DNA of 64,000 bases from Pseudothioclava nitratireducens (GCF_029210495.1 NZ_JARGDK010000010.1:41226-105225), one strand, 5' to 3'. Numbered from the stretch's first letter, positions 53,697-62,553 are shown. Notes: generated by a model not told the origin, from the sequence alone. A program made the numbers and translations.

Positions 53697-54017
53697 ATGG
53701 ATGTTTTCTCGGATGAGAACACCCCTTCAGAGGGAATGCTGAAGGCAACCGAAACGCTGTATCGCGGGATCGTAGACGATCTCGAACAGGCGATGAGCAA
53801 CATACGTCAGGGCGACCTGACCGAAGCAAAGGCCGCCAGACAAGCGGTCAGGGACCTTCGGGCGGCGCTCCAGGCGGCATTAGAGGAAAGGAATCGCGTT
53901 GAGAAACTCCGCAGAGAAGCTGCAGGGGTCGTTGACGGCTACGCCCTCGACTTCGACGCAGCACGCACTGAGATCGGGCGCCGCCTGGCTCGCCTCCGCG
54001 ACGCAGGAGGATGTTGA
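53697..54017 (+). CDS. GTA small terminase subunit (g1)
   Basis: A 106-residue helical protein corresponding to gene g1 of the Rhodobacter capsulatus GTA by position and character; it recognises host DNA for packaging. It is rich in charged heptad-like stretches (ETLYRGIVDDLEQAMSN, AKAARQAVRDLRAALQAALEERN). Its 3' end overlaps the large terminase frame by 119 bases. First gene of the cluster, without a strong ribosome-binding site. Confidence 0.75.
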   Translation: MDVFSDENTPSEGMLKATETLYRGIVDDLEQAMSNIRQGDLTEAKAARQAVRDLRAALQAALEERNRVEKLRREAAGVVDGYALDFDAARTEIGRRLARLRDAGGC

Positions 54018-55314
54018 TGCCTTTCTGGATGGGCTGGATGACAACGCGCTTCTGGCCCTTCCGTGGATGTTCGAGTTCTGGGCGCTGCCGCATCAGCTGC
54101 CGCCGAGTGGCGCCTGGAAAAGCTGGGTGATCATGGGCGGGCGCGGTGCGGGCAAGACGCGGGCCGGGGCCGAGTGGGTGCGTTCCATGGTGGAAGGCGC
54201 AAGACCGCTCGACCCCGGCAAGGCGCGGCGTCTGGCGCTGGTGGGCGAAACCTTCGATCAGGTCAGGGAGGTGATGATCTTTGGCGATAGCGGCATCTTG
54301 GCCTGCTCGCCGCCCGACCGACGGCCTGTCTGGGAGGCGGGTCGCAAGCGGCTGGTCTGGCCGAACGGCGCCATCGCGCAGGCCTTCTCGGCACATGAGC
54401 CGGAGGCGCTGCGGGGGCCGCAATTCGATGCGGCCTGGGTCGATGAACTCGCCAAATGGAAGAAGGCCGAGGAGAGCTGGGACATGCTGCAATTCGCGCT
54501 GCGGCTGGGCGATCATCCGCAACAGGTGATCACCACGACGCCGCGCAATATAGGCGTGCTCAAGGCGATCCTGAACAACCCATCGACGGTGGTGACCCAT
54601 GCACCCACCGAGGCCAACCGCGCCTATCTGGCCGAGAGTTTCCTCGAGGAAGTGCGGGCGCGCTATGCGGGGACGCGGCTGGGTCGACAGGAGCTCGATG
54701 GCGTGCTGCTCGACGATATCGAGGGCGCGCTTTGGTCTTCGGCGGCGATCGAAGCGGGGCGGGTTGAGAGGCTGCCCAAATTCGACCGGATCGTGGTGGC
54801 GCTCGATCCGTCGGTGACGGCAAATGCGGGCTCCGACGAGTGTGGGATTGTTGTCGTCGGCGCGGTGACCGAAGGCCCGGTGCAGGATTGGCGCGCCGTT
54901 GTCCTTGAGGATTGCTCGGTCAAGGGCAAGCCGACCGATTGGGCCCGTGCCGCGATCCGCGCGATGGAGAAATATGGGGCTGAGCGCTTGGTGGCGGAGG
55001 TCAACCAGGGCGGTGACCTGATCGAGGGGGTGATCCGCCAGATCGACCCGTTGGTGCCGTTCAAGGCGCTTCGGGCCGGACGGGGTAAGGCCGCGCGGGC
55101 CGAGCCCGTGGCGGCGCTCTATGAGCAGGGGCGCGTCCATCACCTGAAATCGGCGCGTCTTGGCGCGCTGGAGGATCAGATGTGCCAGATGACCGTGAAG
55201 GGCTATCAGGGGCAAGGATCACCAGACCGGCTGGATGCTCTGGTCTGGGCGCTCCATGAGCTGATGATCGAACCGGGGGCGCATTGGCGGCGTCCACAGG
55301 TCCGAAGCCTCTGA
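53899..55314 (+). CDS. GTA large terminase (g2)
   Basis: A 471-residue packaging ATPase/nuclease. Walker A GGRGAGKTRAGAEW near residues 79-92, Walker B in FDAAWVDELAKW near residue 178, and RNase-H-like acidic residues in VVALDPSVTANAGSDECG near residue 300. The only upstream start in frame is TTG 53899 with an AGGAAAGGA site, lying inside g1; the homologous core begins later, near residue 25, so the precise start is uncertain. It drives headful packaging of random host DNA. Confidence 0.9.
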   Translation: MRNSAEKLQGSLTATPSTSTQHALRSGAAWLASATQEDVDAFLDGLDDNALLALPWMFEFWALPHQLPPSGAWKSWVIMGGRGAGKTRAGAEWVRSMVEGARPLDPGKARRLALVGETFDQVREVMIFGDSGILACSPPDRRPVWEAGRKRLVWPNGAIAQAFSAHEPEALRGPQFDAAWVDELAKWKKAEESWDMLQFALRLGDHPQQVITTTPRNIGVLKAILNNPSTVVTHAPTEANRAYLAESFLEEVRARYAGTRLGRQELDGVLLDDIEGALWSSAAIEAGRVERLPKFDRIVVALDPSVTANAGSDECGIVVVGAVTEGPVQDWRAVVLEDCSVKGKPTDWARAAIRAMEKYGAERLVAEVNQGGDLIEGVIRQIDPLVPFKALRAGRGKAARAEPVAALYEQGRVHHLKSARLGALEDQMCQMTVKGYQGQGSPDRLDALVWALHELMIEPGAHWRRPQVRSL

Positions 55315-55465
55315 TGGCTTTCATCAAACCGGAAATACGCCACGGGGGTTCGGGGGTGTGATCCCCGGCTTCCGGGGTGACGCACATTTCAAGGGTCGGG
55401 GATTTCCCCGGCCTTTTTTCTTGGCTGGCCCCCGCGCGGGGCGGGGCCGTGACGAGGAGATAGCA

Positions 55466-56644
55466 ATGGTGATGAACTTCTTTCGCAAATCCGCATCCGA
55501 GGCGGTGCCGGAGGTGAAGGCCTCCAAGACCGGGCGGATCGTTGCGATGGCGAGCGGGTCGGGCCGCGTCGTCTGGAGCCCGCGCGACACTGGAAGCCTG
55601 ACGCGGACTGGCTTCACCGGCAACCCGGTGGGCTTTCGCTGTGTGAAGCTAATTGCAGAGGCGGCAGCAGCGGTGCCTCTGGTCTGTCAGGATCGTGAAC
55701 GCCGCTACGAGATGCACCCGCTGATCGAGCTGATCCGGCGGCCCAATCCGGGTCAGGGGCGCGCGGAGCTGTTCGAGGCACTTTATGGGCAGCTTCTGCT
55801 GTCGGGCGACGGCTATCTGGAGGCGGTTGCACCGGAGGCGGGTCTGCCGAAAGAACTGCACGTCCTGCGTTCGGATCGGATGAGCATCGTGCCCGGCGCG
55901 GATGGCTGGCCGGTTGCTTATGACTACACGGTGGGCGGACGCAAGCATCGGTTCGACATGACCGGACATCCCGACCCGATCTGCCACATCAAGAGTTTCC
56001 ACCCGCAGGACGACCATTACGGGCTGTCGCCGATGCAGGCGGCGGCGACGGCGATCGATGTGCATAATTCGGCCAGCGCATGGTCGAAGGCGCTTCTGGA
56101 CAACGCGGCGCGTCCCTCCGGGGCAATCGTCTATAAGGGCGCGGACGGTCAGGGTTCGCTGAGCCCGGATCAGTATGACCGGCTCGTGTTCGAAATGGAG
56201 ACCCACCATCAGGGCGCGCGCAATGCCGGGCGTCCGATGTTGCTGGAGGGTGGTCTCGACTGGAAGCCAATGGGGTTCAGCCCCTCGGATATGGAGTTTC
56301 ACCAGACCAAGGCGGCGGCGGCCCGCGAGATCGCGGTGGCCTTCGGCGTGCCGCCGATGCTCTTGGGTATTCCGGGCGACGCCACCTACGCCAACTACGC
56401 AGAGGCCCACCGCGCATTCTATCGCCTGACGGTGCTGCCGCTGGCGACGCGTGTGTCGGCGGCAGTGGCGTGGTGGCTGTCCACGCATCTGGGTGAGGCA
56501 ATCGAGTTGCGGCCCGATCTGGACCAGATCCCGGCGCTTGCTGCGGAACGTGACCAGCAGTGGAAGCGCGTGGGCGAGGCAAGCTTCCTGAGCGACGCGG
56601 AGAAACGGGTGCTGCTGGGGCTGCCGCCGATCTCGGAGGGCTGA
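55466..56644 (+). CDS. GTA portal protein (g3)
   Basis: A 392-residue HK97-type portal. Features: TRTGFTGNPVGFRCVKLIAEAAAAVPL near residues 52-78, the IRRPNPGQGRAELFEALYGQLLLSGDGYLE segment near residues 95-124, and the FGVPPMLLGIPGDATYANYAEAHRAFYRLTVLP region near residues 293-325. It forms the dodecameric ring through which DNA enters. ATG 55466 has a GAGGAG site six bases away. It follows g2 by about 150 bp. Confidence 0.93.
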   Translation: MVMNFFRKSASEAVPEVKASKTGRIVAMASGSGRVVWSPRDTGSLTRTGFTGNPVGFRCVKLIAEAAAAVPLVCQDRERRYEMHPLIELIRRPNPGQGRAELFEALYGQLLLSGDGYLEAVAPEAGLPKELHVLRSDRMSIVPGADGWPVAYDYTVGGRKHRFDMTGHPDPICHIKSFHPQDDHYGLSPMQAAATAIDVHNSASAWSKALLDNAARPSGAIVYKGADGQGSLSPDQYDRLVFEMETHHQGARNAGRPMLLEGGLDWKPMGFSPSDMEFHQTKAAAAREIAVAFGVPPMLLGIPGDATYANYAEAHRAFYRLTVLPLATRVSAAVAWWLSTHLGEAIELRPDLDQIPALAAERDQQWKRVGEASFLSDAEKRVLLGLPPISEG

Positions 56645-56645
56645 G

Positions 56646-56879
56646 ATGAGCACGGGCGGGTCGCGCTTTCTCAAGGAACCGTTCGAGGTTCACGAACAGC
56701 GTTTCGAGCAGACGGAGAAGATCATGGAGCTGCAATTCGGGCAGGTCGAGAAGCGGCTGGGCCGGATCGAGACGATGATGGAGGGGCTTGAGCGGCGCCT
56801 CTGGATGACGGTTTACGGCGTGGTTGCCGTGATCCTGACTCAGGCGGTGCAAGGCGTTCTTGAATACGCGCCTAGATAA
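56646..56879 (+). CDS. GTA g3.5-like small membrane protein
   Basis: A 77-residue protein one base after the portal stop. Residues 14-50 form a charged coiled-coil-like helix (EVHEQRFEQTEKIMELQFGQVEKRLGRIETMMEGLE is the relevant region, 13-48) and residues 53-70 a hydrophobic helix. It corresponds by position to g3.5 of the Rhodobacter GTA, whose role is unclear. The layout, coil then membrane helix near the C-terminus, is unusual for a head gene. Confidence 0.75.
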   Translation: MSTGGSRFLKEPFEVHEQRFEQTEKIMELQFGQVEKRLGRIETMMEGLERRLWMTVYGVVAVILTQAVQGVLEYAPR

Positions 56880-56889
56880 GGAATTTCAC

Positions 56890-57447
56890 ATGATTACAAA
56901 TGACTACGGCCTTGAGTTGAAGTTCTGCGCGCAGGAGGCGCAGGTTAAGCTAACCGAGGGACGCGTGATCGAGGGCTATGCGAGCTTGTTCGGCCTGCCC
57001 GATCAGGGCGGCGATGTGGTGCTGCCGGGCGCCTATGCCAAGAGCCTTGAGCGGATCAAGGCGCGGGGCGGCTCTGTCAAGCTGCTTTGGCAGCACGATC
57101 CGGCCCAGCCGATCGGCATCTGGGACGAGATTCACGAGGATAAGCGCGGGCTCTACGTCAAAGGGCGATTGCTGCCTGACGTGGCACGTGCACGCGAAGC
57201 GGCGGCGCTGATCGAGGCGGGGGCGATTGACGGTTTGTCGATCGGCTATCGCACCGTAGCCGCCGAGAAGAACGCAAAAGGCCAGCGGCTTCTTGCGGAA
57301 CTGGAGCTTTGGGAAGTGTCGCTGGTGACCTTTCCGATGCTTCGAGAGGCGCGGGTCGCAGCCAAGGGGGAAAGCCTTGAGGCGGCGAACTGGCGCAAGC
57401 TGGCGGAGGTGCTGCGAGGTGCCACCGCGGAACTGGCCGCCCGCTGA
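56890..57447 (+). CDS. GTA prohead protease (g4)
   Basis: A 185-residue HK97-family prohead serine protease. VIEGYASLFGLPDQGGDVVLPGAY near residues 26-49, the catalytic His in VKLLWQHDPAQPIG near residue 65, and the Ser in GAIDGLSIGYRT near residue 118 are visible. It trims the capsid N-terminal scaffold during maturation. ATG 56890 with an AAGGAA site is used; the 56860 frame start is inside g3.5. Confidence 0.93.
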   Translation: MITNDYGLELKFCAQEAQVKLTEGRVIEGYASLFGLPDQGGDVVLPGAYAKSLERIKARGGSVKLLWQHDPAQPIGIWDEIHEDKRGLYVKGRLLPDVARAREAAALIEAGAIDGLSIGYRTVAAEKNAKGQRLLAELELWEVSLVTFPMLREARVAAKGESLEAANWRKLAEVLRGATAELAAR

Positions 57448-57486
57448 GTGGCGCGGCCCAGACTGACCCATGGAGATGGAGTGACG

Positions 57487-58686
57487 ATGCAGACCGAGAC
57501 CAAGGCTCGGGCCGGGACGGGTATGTCCGAAGGCCCGGACCCGGCGGCTGAGGTGAAAACCGCGCTGGCCGGGTTCCTGAAGGAAATCAAAGACTTTCAG
57601 GGTGAAGTTAAATCCAAGTTCGAACAACAGGAAGAACGTTTGACCATGATGCAGACCAAGACCATGACCGCCGGGCGTCCCGCCCTTTCCGCTGCTGCCA
57701 CCGAAGAGGCGCCGCATCAGAAAGCCTTTGCCGCTTACCTGCGCTCGGGCGATGACGACGCGCTGCGTGGCCTCTCGCTTGAGGGCAAGGCGCTCAACAC
57801 CGCCGTGTCCGCCGAGGGCGGCTACCTGGTTGATCCGCAAACCTCGGAGACCATCCGAGGCGTGCTGAAATCGACCGCTTCGATCCGTTCGATCGCCAAT
57901 GTGGTGAATGTCGAAGCCACCTCGTTCGATGTGCTGGTGGACCACTCGGAGCTGGGTTCCGGCTGGGCGACCGAAACCGCCTCGCTGACCGAGACCGCGA
58001 CGCCCCAGATCGACCGTATCTCGATTCCGCTTTACGAGCTGGCTGCGATGCCGAAAGCCTCGCAGCGTCTGCTCGACGACAGCGCGTTCGATGTCGAGAC
58101 CTGGCTTGCGACCCGTATCGCCGAGAAATTCGCGCGTGCCGAGGCTGCTGCCTTCGTCAATGGCGATGGCATCGACAAGCCGACCGGCTTCCTGACCCAT
58201 TCGAACGTGGCGAATGACGCGTGGGCCTGGGGCTCGCTTGGCTATGTCGCAACCGGCGCGGATGGCGATTTTTCGGCCTCGAACCCGGCTGACGCGATTG
58301 TCGATCTGGTCTATGCGCTGGAGGCGGAATACCGCGCGAACGCGGCTTTCGTGATGAATTCGAAGACCGCAGGCGCTGTGCGCAAGATGAAGGATGCCGA
58401 TGGCCGCTTCCTGTGGACCGACGGTCTGCAAGCGGGCGAGCCCGCGCGTCTGATGGGCTATCCGGTACTGATCGCCGAGGACATGCCGGATATCGCTTCG
58501 GGCGCAACCGCGATTGCCTTCGGTGACTTCGCCTCGGGCTACACCATCGCCGAGCGTCCGGATCTGCGCGTTCTCCGCGATCCCTTCTCGGCCAAGCCGC
58601 ACGTCCTCTTCTATGCGTCCAAGCGCGTGGGCGGCGATGTGAGTGACTTTGCCGCGATCAAGCTGCTGAAATTCGCCGCCTCGTAA
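57487..58686 (+). CDS. GTA major capsid protein (g5)
   Basis: A 399-residue HK97-fold capsid protein. The first ~100 residues are a coiled-coil delta domain (around VKTALAGFLKEIKDFQGEVKSKFEQQEE) removed by the protease; the mature capsid begins near the ALNTAVSAEGGYLVDPQTSE region at residues 101-120. ATG 57487 has a GGAGTG site. Codon use becomes more optimised in the mature part. A stable hairpin just after the stop may protect this abundant message. Confidence 0.95.
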   Translation: MQTETKARAGTGMSEGPDPAAEVKTALAGFLKEIKDFQGEVKSKFEQQEERLTMMQTKTMTAGRPALSAAATEEAPHQKAFAAYLRSGDDDALRGLSLEGKALNTAVSAEGGYLVDPQTSETIRGVLKSTASIRSIANVVNVEATSFDVLVDHSELGSGWATETASLTETATPQIDRISIPLYELAAMPKASQRLLDDSAFDVETWLATRIAEKFARAEAAAFVNGDGIDKPTGFLTHSNVANDAWAWGSLGYVATGADGDFSASNPADAIVDLVYALEAEYRANAAFVMNSKTAGAVRKMKDADGRFLWTDGLQAGEPARLMGYPVLIAEDMPDIASGATAIAFGDFASGYTIAERPDLRVLRDPFSAKPHVLFYASKRVGGDVSDFAAIKLLKFAAS

Positions 58687-58699
58687 GGGGGGTGAAGCG

Positions 58700-58719
58700 G
58701 GCCGGGGGTGACCCCGGCC
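58700..58719 (+). other. Hairpin after the GTA capsid gene
   Basis: GGCCGGGG (58700-58707), loop GTGA, CCCCGGCC (58712-58719): a perfect 8-bp stem 13 bases after the capsid stop, without a T-run. It lies in the 191-bp g5-g6 gap, the largest inside the cluster, and is likely an mRNA stabiliser or attenuator. Confidence 0.55.
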
Positions 58720-58877
58720 TCTGACGAGGGGGGTTCCCTTGATCAGGCGGACGCGGGTTTGGCTGTCGTCGCCTAGCTGCTCCCTCCGTCCGAGCGGCGG
58801 CGGGCGGGCCTGCGTCCGAACTGCCCGAGACTGCGCCAGGAGCGCGCCGGGTAAACTGCGAATTTCGGAGTAATTCC

Positions 58878-59474
58878 ATGATGCTGAAAGAAATAACGGC
58901 GATTGCCTCCGAGGCACTGCCGCTGGCCGAGTTTCGGGACCATCTGCGGCTTGGCACCGGTTTTGCCGATGTCGGGGCGGAGGATGTGGCGCTGGAAGCC
59001 TATCTGAGGGCTGCGATTGCCGCAATCGAAGGGCGCACGAGCAAGGTTTTGCTATCGCGCGATTTTCTGCTGGCGCTGGACGACTGGCGTGGTGATGCGG
59101 CGCAACCGTTGCCGGTTTCGCCGGTGAGCATTGTCGGCGGTGTGACGATGATCGCACGCGACGAGACGCGCGATGTGGTCGATCCGTCGCGCTATCAGCT
59201 GGTGCGCGACATGGCACGGCCCCGGCTGGCCTCGGCCACGGGGCTGCTGCCGGGCATTCCGGTCGGAGGGCGTGTTGAGATCGCGTTCACTGCGGGGTTT
59301 GGGGCGAGCTGGTCTGAGGTCCCGGTGGATCTGGCGCAGGCGGTTTTCCTGTTGGCCGCGCAATATTTCGAGCAGCGCCATGACAACGTCGGCGATGCAG
59401 GCGCGATGCCCTTCGGCGTGATGGCGCTGATCGAACGTTGGCGCACGGTGCGCGTGATCGGGGGCCGGTCATGA
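58878..59474 (+). CDS. GTA head-tail connector (g6)
   Basis: A 198-residue protein of the phage gp6-like head-tail connector family (DnaT/QLRG-like). It corresponds to g6, the adaptor that binds under the portal. The segments LPLAEFRDHLRLGTGF near residue 15 and VEIAFTAGFGASWSEVPVDLAQAVFLLAAQYFEQRHD near residues 133-169 are characteristic. Start ATG 58878 or 58881. It overlaps g7 by four bases. Confidence 0.88.
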   Translation: MMLKEITAIASEALPLAEFRDHLRLGTGFADVGAEDVALEAYLRAAIAAIEGRTSKVLLSRDFLLALDDWRGDAAQPLPVSPVSIVGGVTMIARDETRDVVDPSRYQLVRDMARPRLASATGLLPGIPVGGRVEIAFTAGFGASWSEVPVDLAQAVFLLAAQYFEQRHDNVGDAGAMPFGVMALIERWRTVRVIGGRS

Positions 59475-59809
59475 CAGCGCCCGTTCTCAATCGCCGTCTG
59501 GTCCTGGAAGAGGCGCAGCGGATGCCGGATGGGGCGGGCGGCTATTCGCTCGATTGGCAGGCGCTTGGCGAGGTGTGGGCTCAGGTGACGCCCGGGACCG
59601 GGGTGGAGCGCGCTGGCGAGTTCGTGACGCTGGCGTCGGTGCCGTTCCGGATCGTGCTGAGGGCTGCTCCGGAGGGGTCCCCACGCCGCCCGCGCCCTGA
59701 GCAGAGGTTTCGGGACGGGACGCGGATCTTTCGCATTCTCGCGGTGGCGGAACACGACATGCGTGGCCACTACCTGACCTGTTTCACCCGCGAGGAGGTC
59801 GTGGCATGA
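59471..59809 (+). CDS. GTA head closure protein (g7)
   Basis: A 112-residue phage head-closure (Siphovirus SPP1 gp16/HK97 gp10-like) protein. LEEAQRMPDGAGGYSLDWQALGEVWAQVTPGTG near residues 12-44 matches the family. Overlaps g6 and g8 by four bases on each side, so translation is coupled across the connector genes. Confidence 0.85.
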   Translation: MTAPVLNRRLVLEEAQRMPDGAGGYSLDWQALGEVWAQVTPGTGVERAGEFVTLASVPFRIVLRAAPEGSPRRPRPEQRFRDGTRIFRILAVAEHDMRGHYLTCFTREEVVA

Positions 59810-60213
59810 GCTATGCGATCGGTGCGGCGCTTCAGGCCGCGATTTATCAATGTTTGCAAGATGATCCGGTGCTCGACGGGCTTGTCGGCGACGCAATTTA
59901 TGACGCGGTTCCGCCTGGCACGACGACCGGAACTTACGTGAGTCTTGGCCCGGAGGACGCGCGCGACGCGTCCGACAAAACCGGGGATGGGGCTATCCAC
60001 GATTTTGTCGTGTCGGTCATCACCGATGAGGCCGGGTTCCAGACCGCGAAGGCGGTCGCCTCGGCGATTTCGGATGCGCTGAGCGGTGCGGCGCTGGTTC
60101 TCGCGCGTGGGCAACTCGTGGGGCTTTGGTTTCTGCGGGCGAAAGCTCGGCGCGTGGAGACGGGCGAGGCGCGGCGGATCGATCTGACCTTCCGCGCACG
60201 GGTCGAAGCCTGA
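59806..60213 (+). CDS. GTA tail completion protein (g8, DUF3168)
   Basis: A 135-residue DUF3168 protein, matching g8, which joins tail to connector. The N-terminal ALQAAIYQCLQDDPVLDGLVGDAIYDAVPPG segment is diagnostic. Four-base overlap with g7; a 67-bp gap with an AGGAG-poor leader precedes g9. Confidence 0.88.
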   Translation: MSYAIGAALQAAIYQCLQDDPVLDGLVGDAIYDAVPPGTTTGTYVSLGPEDARDASDKTGDGAIHDFVVSVITDEAGFQTAKAVASAISDALSGAALVLARGQLVGLWFLRAKARRVETGEARRIDLTFRARVEA

Positions 60214-60280
60214 GCGATTTCATCTTGGCCGGAGCGCGGACTTTGGCCGGGCATCATCAATTCACATACGGAGAAAAGCC

Positions 60281-60694
60281 ATGGCGGCGCAGAACGGCAA
60301 AGACCTTCTGATCAAGCTCGATCTCAACGGGGGCGGGCAATTCGAAACCATCGCGGGGCTGCGGGCTTCGCGGATCAGCTTCAACGCGGAGACGGTTGAT
60401 GTGACTTCGCTCGAGAGTCAGGGCGGATGGCGCGAGCTTCTGGGCGGCGCGGGCGTCAAATCGGCAGCAATTTCCGGCTCGGGCGTGTTCAAGGATCAGG
60501 CGACCGACGAGCGGGCACGCCAGATCTTTTTCGACGGGGAGGTACCGCAGTTTCAGGTGATCATCCCTGATTTCGGCATCATCGAGGGGCCGTTCATGAT
60601 TACGGCGATCGAATATGCCGGCAGCCATAACGGCGAGGCGACCTACGAGATGTCGATGGCATCGGCGGGTGCGCTGAGCTTCACAGCGGTCTGA
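60281..60694 (+). CDS. GTA major tail protein (g9)
   Basis: A 137-residue phage major tail (tube) protein of the TP901-1-like family: NGKDLLIKLDLNGGGQFETIAGLRASRISFNAETVDVTSL lies at residues 5-44 and GVKSAAISGSGVF near residue 61. It polymerises into the tail tube. An AGAAAAGCC leader precedes the ATG. Followed seven bases later by g10. Confidence 0.92.
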   Translation: MAAQNGKDLLIKLDLNGGGQFETIAGLRASRISFNAETVDVTSLESQGGWRELLGGAGVKSAAISGSGVFKDQATDERARQIFFDGEVPQFQVIIPDFGIIEGPFMITAIEYAGSHNGEATYEMSMASAGALSFTAV

Positions 60695-60701
60695 GGCTGA
60701 C

Positions 60702-61022
60702 ATGGTGAACCCCTTGGCAGGAGAGGTTGAGGTGAAGCTTGATGGCGCGCGCCATGTCGCAAAGCTGACACTTGGGGCGCTTGCCGAACTGGAGGCTGAT
60801 CTCGGCGAGGAGAGCCTGCTGGCGCTCGTTGAACGGTTCGAGCAGGGGCAATTCTCGACGCGTGACGTCTTGGCTTTGCTGGTTGCCGGGCTGCGCGGAG
60901 GCGGTTGGACGGGCACGAGTGCCGATCTGCGAACGGTAGAGATCGGTGGCGGGCCCGTCGAAGCGGCGCGCATCGCGGCGATGCTTCTGGCGCGCGCTTT
61001 CACGGTACCGGGGGGCGCATGA
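60702..61022 (+). CDS. GTA tail chaperone (g10)
   Basis: A 106-residue protein of the GTA-specific gene transfer agent family (GTA_TIM/DUF3356): NPLAGEVEVKLDGARHVAKLTLGALAELEADLG at residues 3-35. It probably acts as a tail assembly chaperone with the next small gene. It overlaps g10.1 by four bases. Confidence 0.88.
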   Translation: MVNPLAGEVEVKLDGARHVAKLTLGALAELEADLGEESLLALVERFEQGQFSTRDVLALLVAGLRGGGWTGTSADLRTVEIGGGPVEAARIAAMLLARAFTVPGGA

Positions 61023-61249
61023 GTGCGGCGGGCCTTGATTGGCCAGGCCTGATGCGGGTCGGGCTGCGGGGGCTTGGCCTGCGTCCCACAGAGTTCTGGG
61101 CGCTGACGCCGGCGGAACTGGCTTTGATGCTGGGCACGACGGCGGGTGAGCCACCGCTGACACGGGCGCGGTTAGACGCATTGGCCGCGCAATGGCCCGA
61201 TAGGCCGCGCATGGCGGGTAATGACGGTTCTGAAAGGACGGACGGATGA
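61019..61249 (+). CDS. GTA small tail assembly chaperone (g10.1)
   Basis: A 76-residue protein matching rcc01693-like phage tail assembly chaperones: LDWPGLMRVGLRGLGLRPTEFWALTPAELALMLG near residues 5-38. Start ATG 61019 overlaps the g10 stop. Its stop overlaps the tape-measure start by four bases. Such pairs often work like phage G/GT chaperones, but no slippery frameshift site is evident. Confidence 0.88.
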   Translation: MSAAGLDWPGLMRVGLRGLGLRPTEFWALTPAELALMLGTTAGEPPLTRARLDALAAQWPDRPRMAGNDGSERTDG

Positions 61250-61908
61250 TTGAAGTGGACGGGTTTGACGATCTGAGCCAGCAGGCTGCCGAGCTGGAAA
61301 AGAGCCTTGGTGGGGCCGAAGCGATGGCGGGGGCCTTCAATGACGAGCTTTCGCGGATGCGGGAAAGCATGGTGTTCACAGGGCGCGAGGTCGGCACGCT
61401 GACCAACTCGATGGGGCGCGGTCTTCGGCGCGCTTTTGATGGGTTGGTGTTTGACGGCATGAAACTTTCGGATGCGTTGCGCGACGTGGCCAAGAGTATG
61501 GCTGACAGCGTTTACAACGTAGCCATGCGGCCGGTGCAGACCGCGGTGGGTGGGGCGGTTGCTTCGGGGATCAACGGGTTACTGAGCGGGCTTTTGCCGT
61601 TTGCGAATGGCGGGAGCTTTGCTCAGGGGCGGGTCATGCCCTTCGCGCGTGGCGGTGTGATTTCGTCGCCCACAACATTTCCGATGCGCGGAGCGACCGG
61701 GTTGATGGGGGAGGCCGGCCCGGAGGCGATCATGCCGCTTACACGTGGTGCGGATGGTCGGTTGGGCGTGCAGGCGCAGGGCGGTGGGCGGCCCGTCAAT
61801 GTCGTGATGAATATCACCACGCCGGACGTATCCGGCTTTGCCCGCAGCCAGAGCCAGATCGCGGCGCAGATGAGCCGGGCGCTGGCGCGTGGCGAGCGTA
61901 ATCGCTGA
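61246..61908 (+). CDS. GTA tail tape measure protein (g11)
   Basis: A 220-residue protein, very short for a tape measure but usual for GTAs, in line with their short tails. The N-terminus IEVDGFDDLSQQAAELEKSLGG is helical; the C-terminal half has the GLLPFANGGSFAQGRVMPFARGGVISSPTTFPM segment with the MGEAGPEAIMPLTRG motif near residues 150-170 typical of phage tape measures. It sets tail length. Confidence 0.9.
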   Translation: MIEVDGFDDLSQQAAELEKSLGGAEAMAGAFNDELSRMRESMVFTGREVGTLTNSMGRGLRRAFDGLVFDGMKLSDALRDVAKSMADSVYNVAMRPVQTAVGGAVASGINGLLSGLLPFANGGSFAQGRVMPFARGGVISSPTTFPMRGATGLMGEAGPEAIMPLTRGADGRLGVQAQGGGRPVNVVMNITTPDVSGFARSQSQIAAQMSRALARGERNR

Positions 61909-61920
61909 GGAGCAAGAGCA

Positions 61921-62553
61921 ATGGCATTTCATGAGATTCGTTTTCCCGCCAATCTGAGCTTTGGCTCGGTCGGGGGGCCGGAACGTCGCACGGAGATCGT
62001 GACGCTGGCCAACGGCTTTGAAGAACGCAACACGCCCTGGGCGCATTCGCGTCGGCATTACGATGCGGGCGTCGGGTTGCGGTCGCTTGACGACGTAGAG
62101 CGGCTTCTGGCGTTTTTCGAGGCAAGGCAGGGCCAGTTGCACGGGTTTCGCTGGAAGGACTGGGCCGACTACAAATCCTGCCCGGCTTCGAAAGAAATCC
62201 ACTACGAGGATCAGATCATCGGCACCGGTGATGGTGAAACGCGCAGCTTTCAGCTGAGCAAGAGCTATGTGTCCGGCGGTGTGTCCTACACCCGTCCGAT
62301 CACCAAACCGGTTCTGGGCACGGTAAAGGTCGGCGTGCAGGGTGATCATCAGGCAGAGGCAGTCCATTGGGATGTCGATCTGGGCTCTGGGATCGTGACT
62401 TTCTATGACGCGCCTGCCGAGGGCACGCGGATCTCGGCTGGGTTCGAGTTCGACGTGCCTGTGCGTTTCGACACCGATCGTATTCAGGTTTCGGTCGCAT
62501 CCTTTCAGGCTGGTGATCTGCCGCAGGTGCCTGTCGTGGAGGTGCGCATCTGA
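61921..62553 (+). CDS. GTA distal tail protein (g12, DUF2460)
   Basis: A 210-residue DUF2460 protein matching g12. FHEIRFPANLSFGSVGGPERRTEIV at residues 2-26, and the FEARQGQLHGFRWKDWADYKS segment near residues 65-85, are diagnostic. It forms the distal tail ring. Stop overlaps g13 start by one base. Confidence 0.92.
   Translation: MAFHEIRFPANLSFGSVGGPERRTEIVTLANGFEERNTPWAHSRRHYDAGVGLRSLDDVERLLAFFEARQGQLHGFRWKDWADYKSCPASKEIHYEDQIIGTGDGETRSFQLSKSYVSGGVSYTRPITKPVLGTVKVGVQGDHQAEAVHWDVDLGSGIVTFYDAPAEGTRISAGFEFDVPVRFDTDRIQVSVASFQAGDLPQVPVVEVRI

Noticed and set aside
56950..59217. 755-codon open frame on the minus strand opposite g4-g5
   Set aside because: Spans several GTA genes on the other strand; composition is shadow-like and no family is recognisable.
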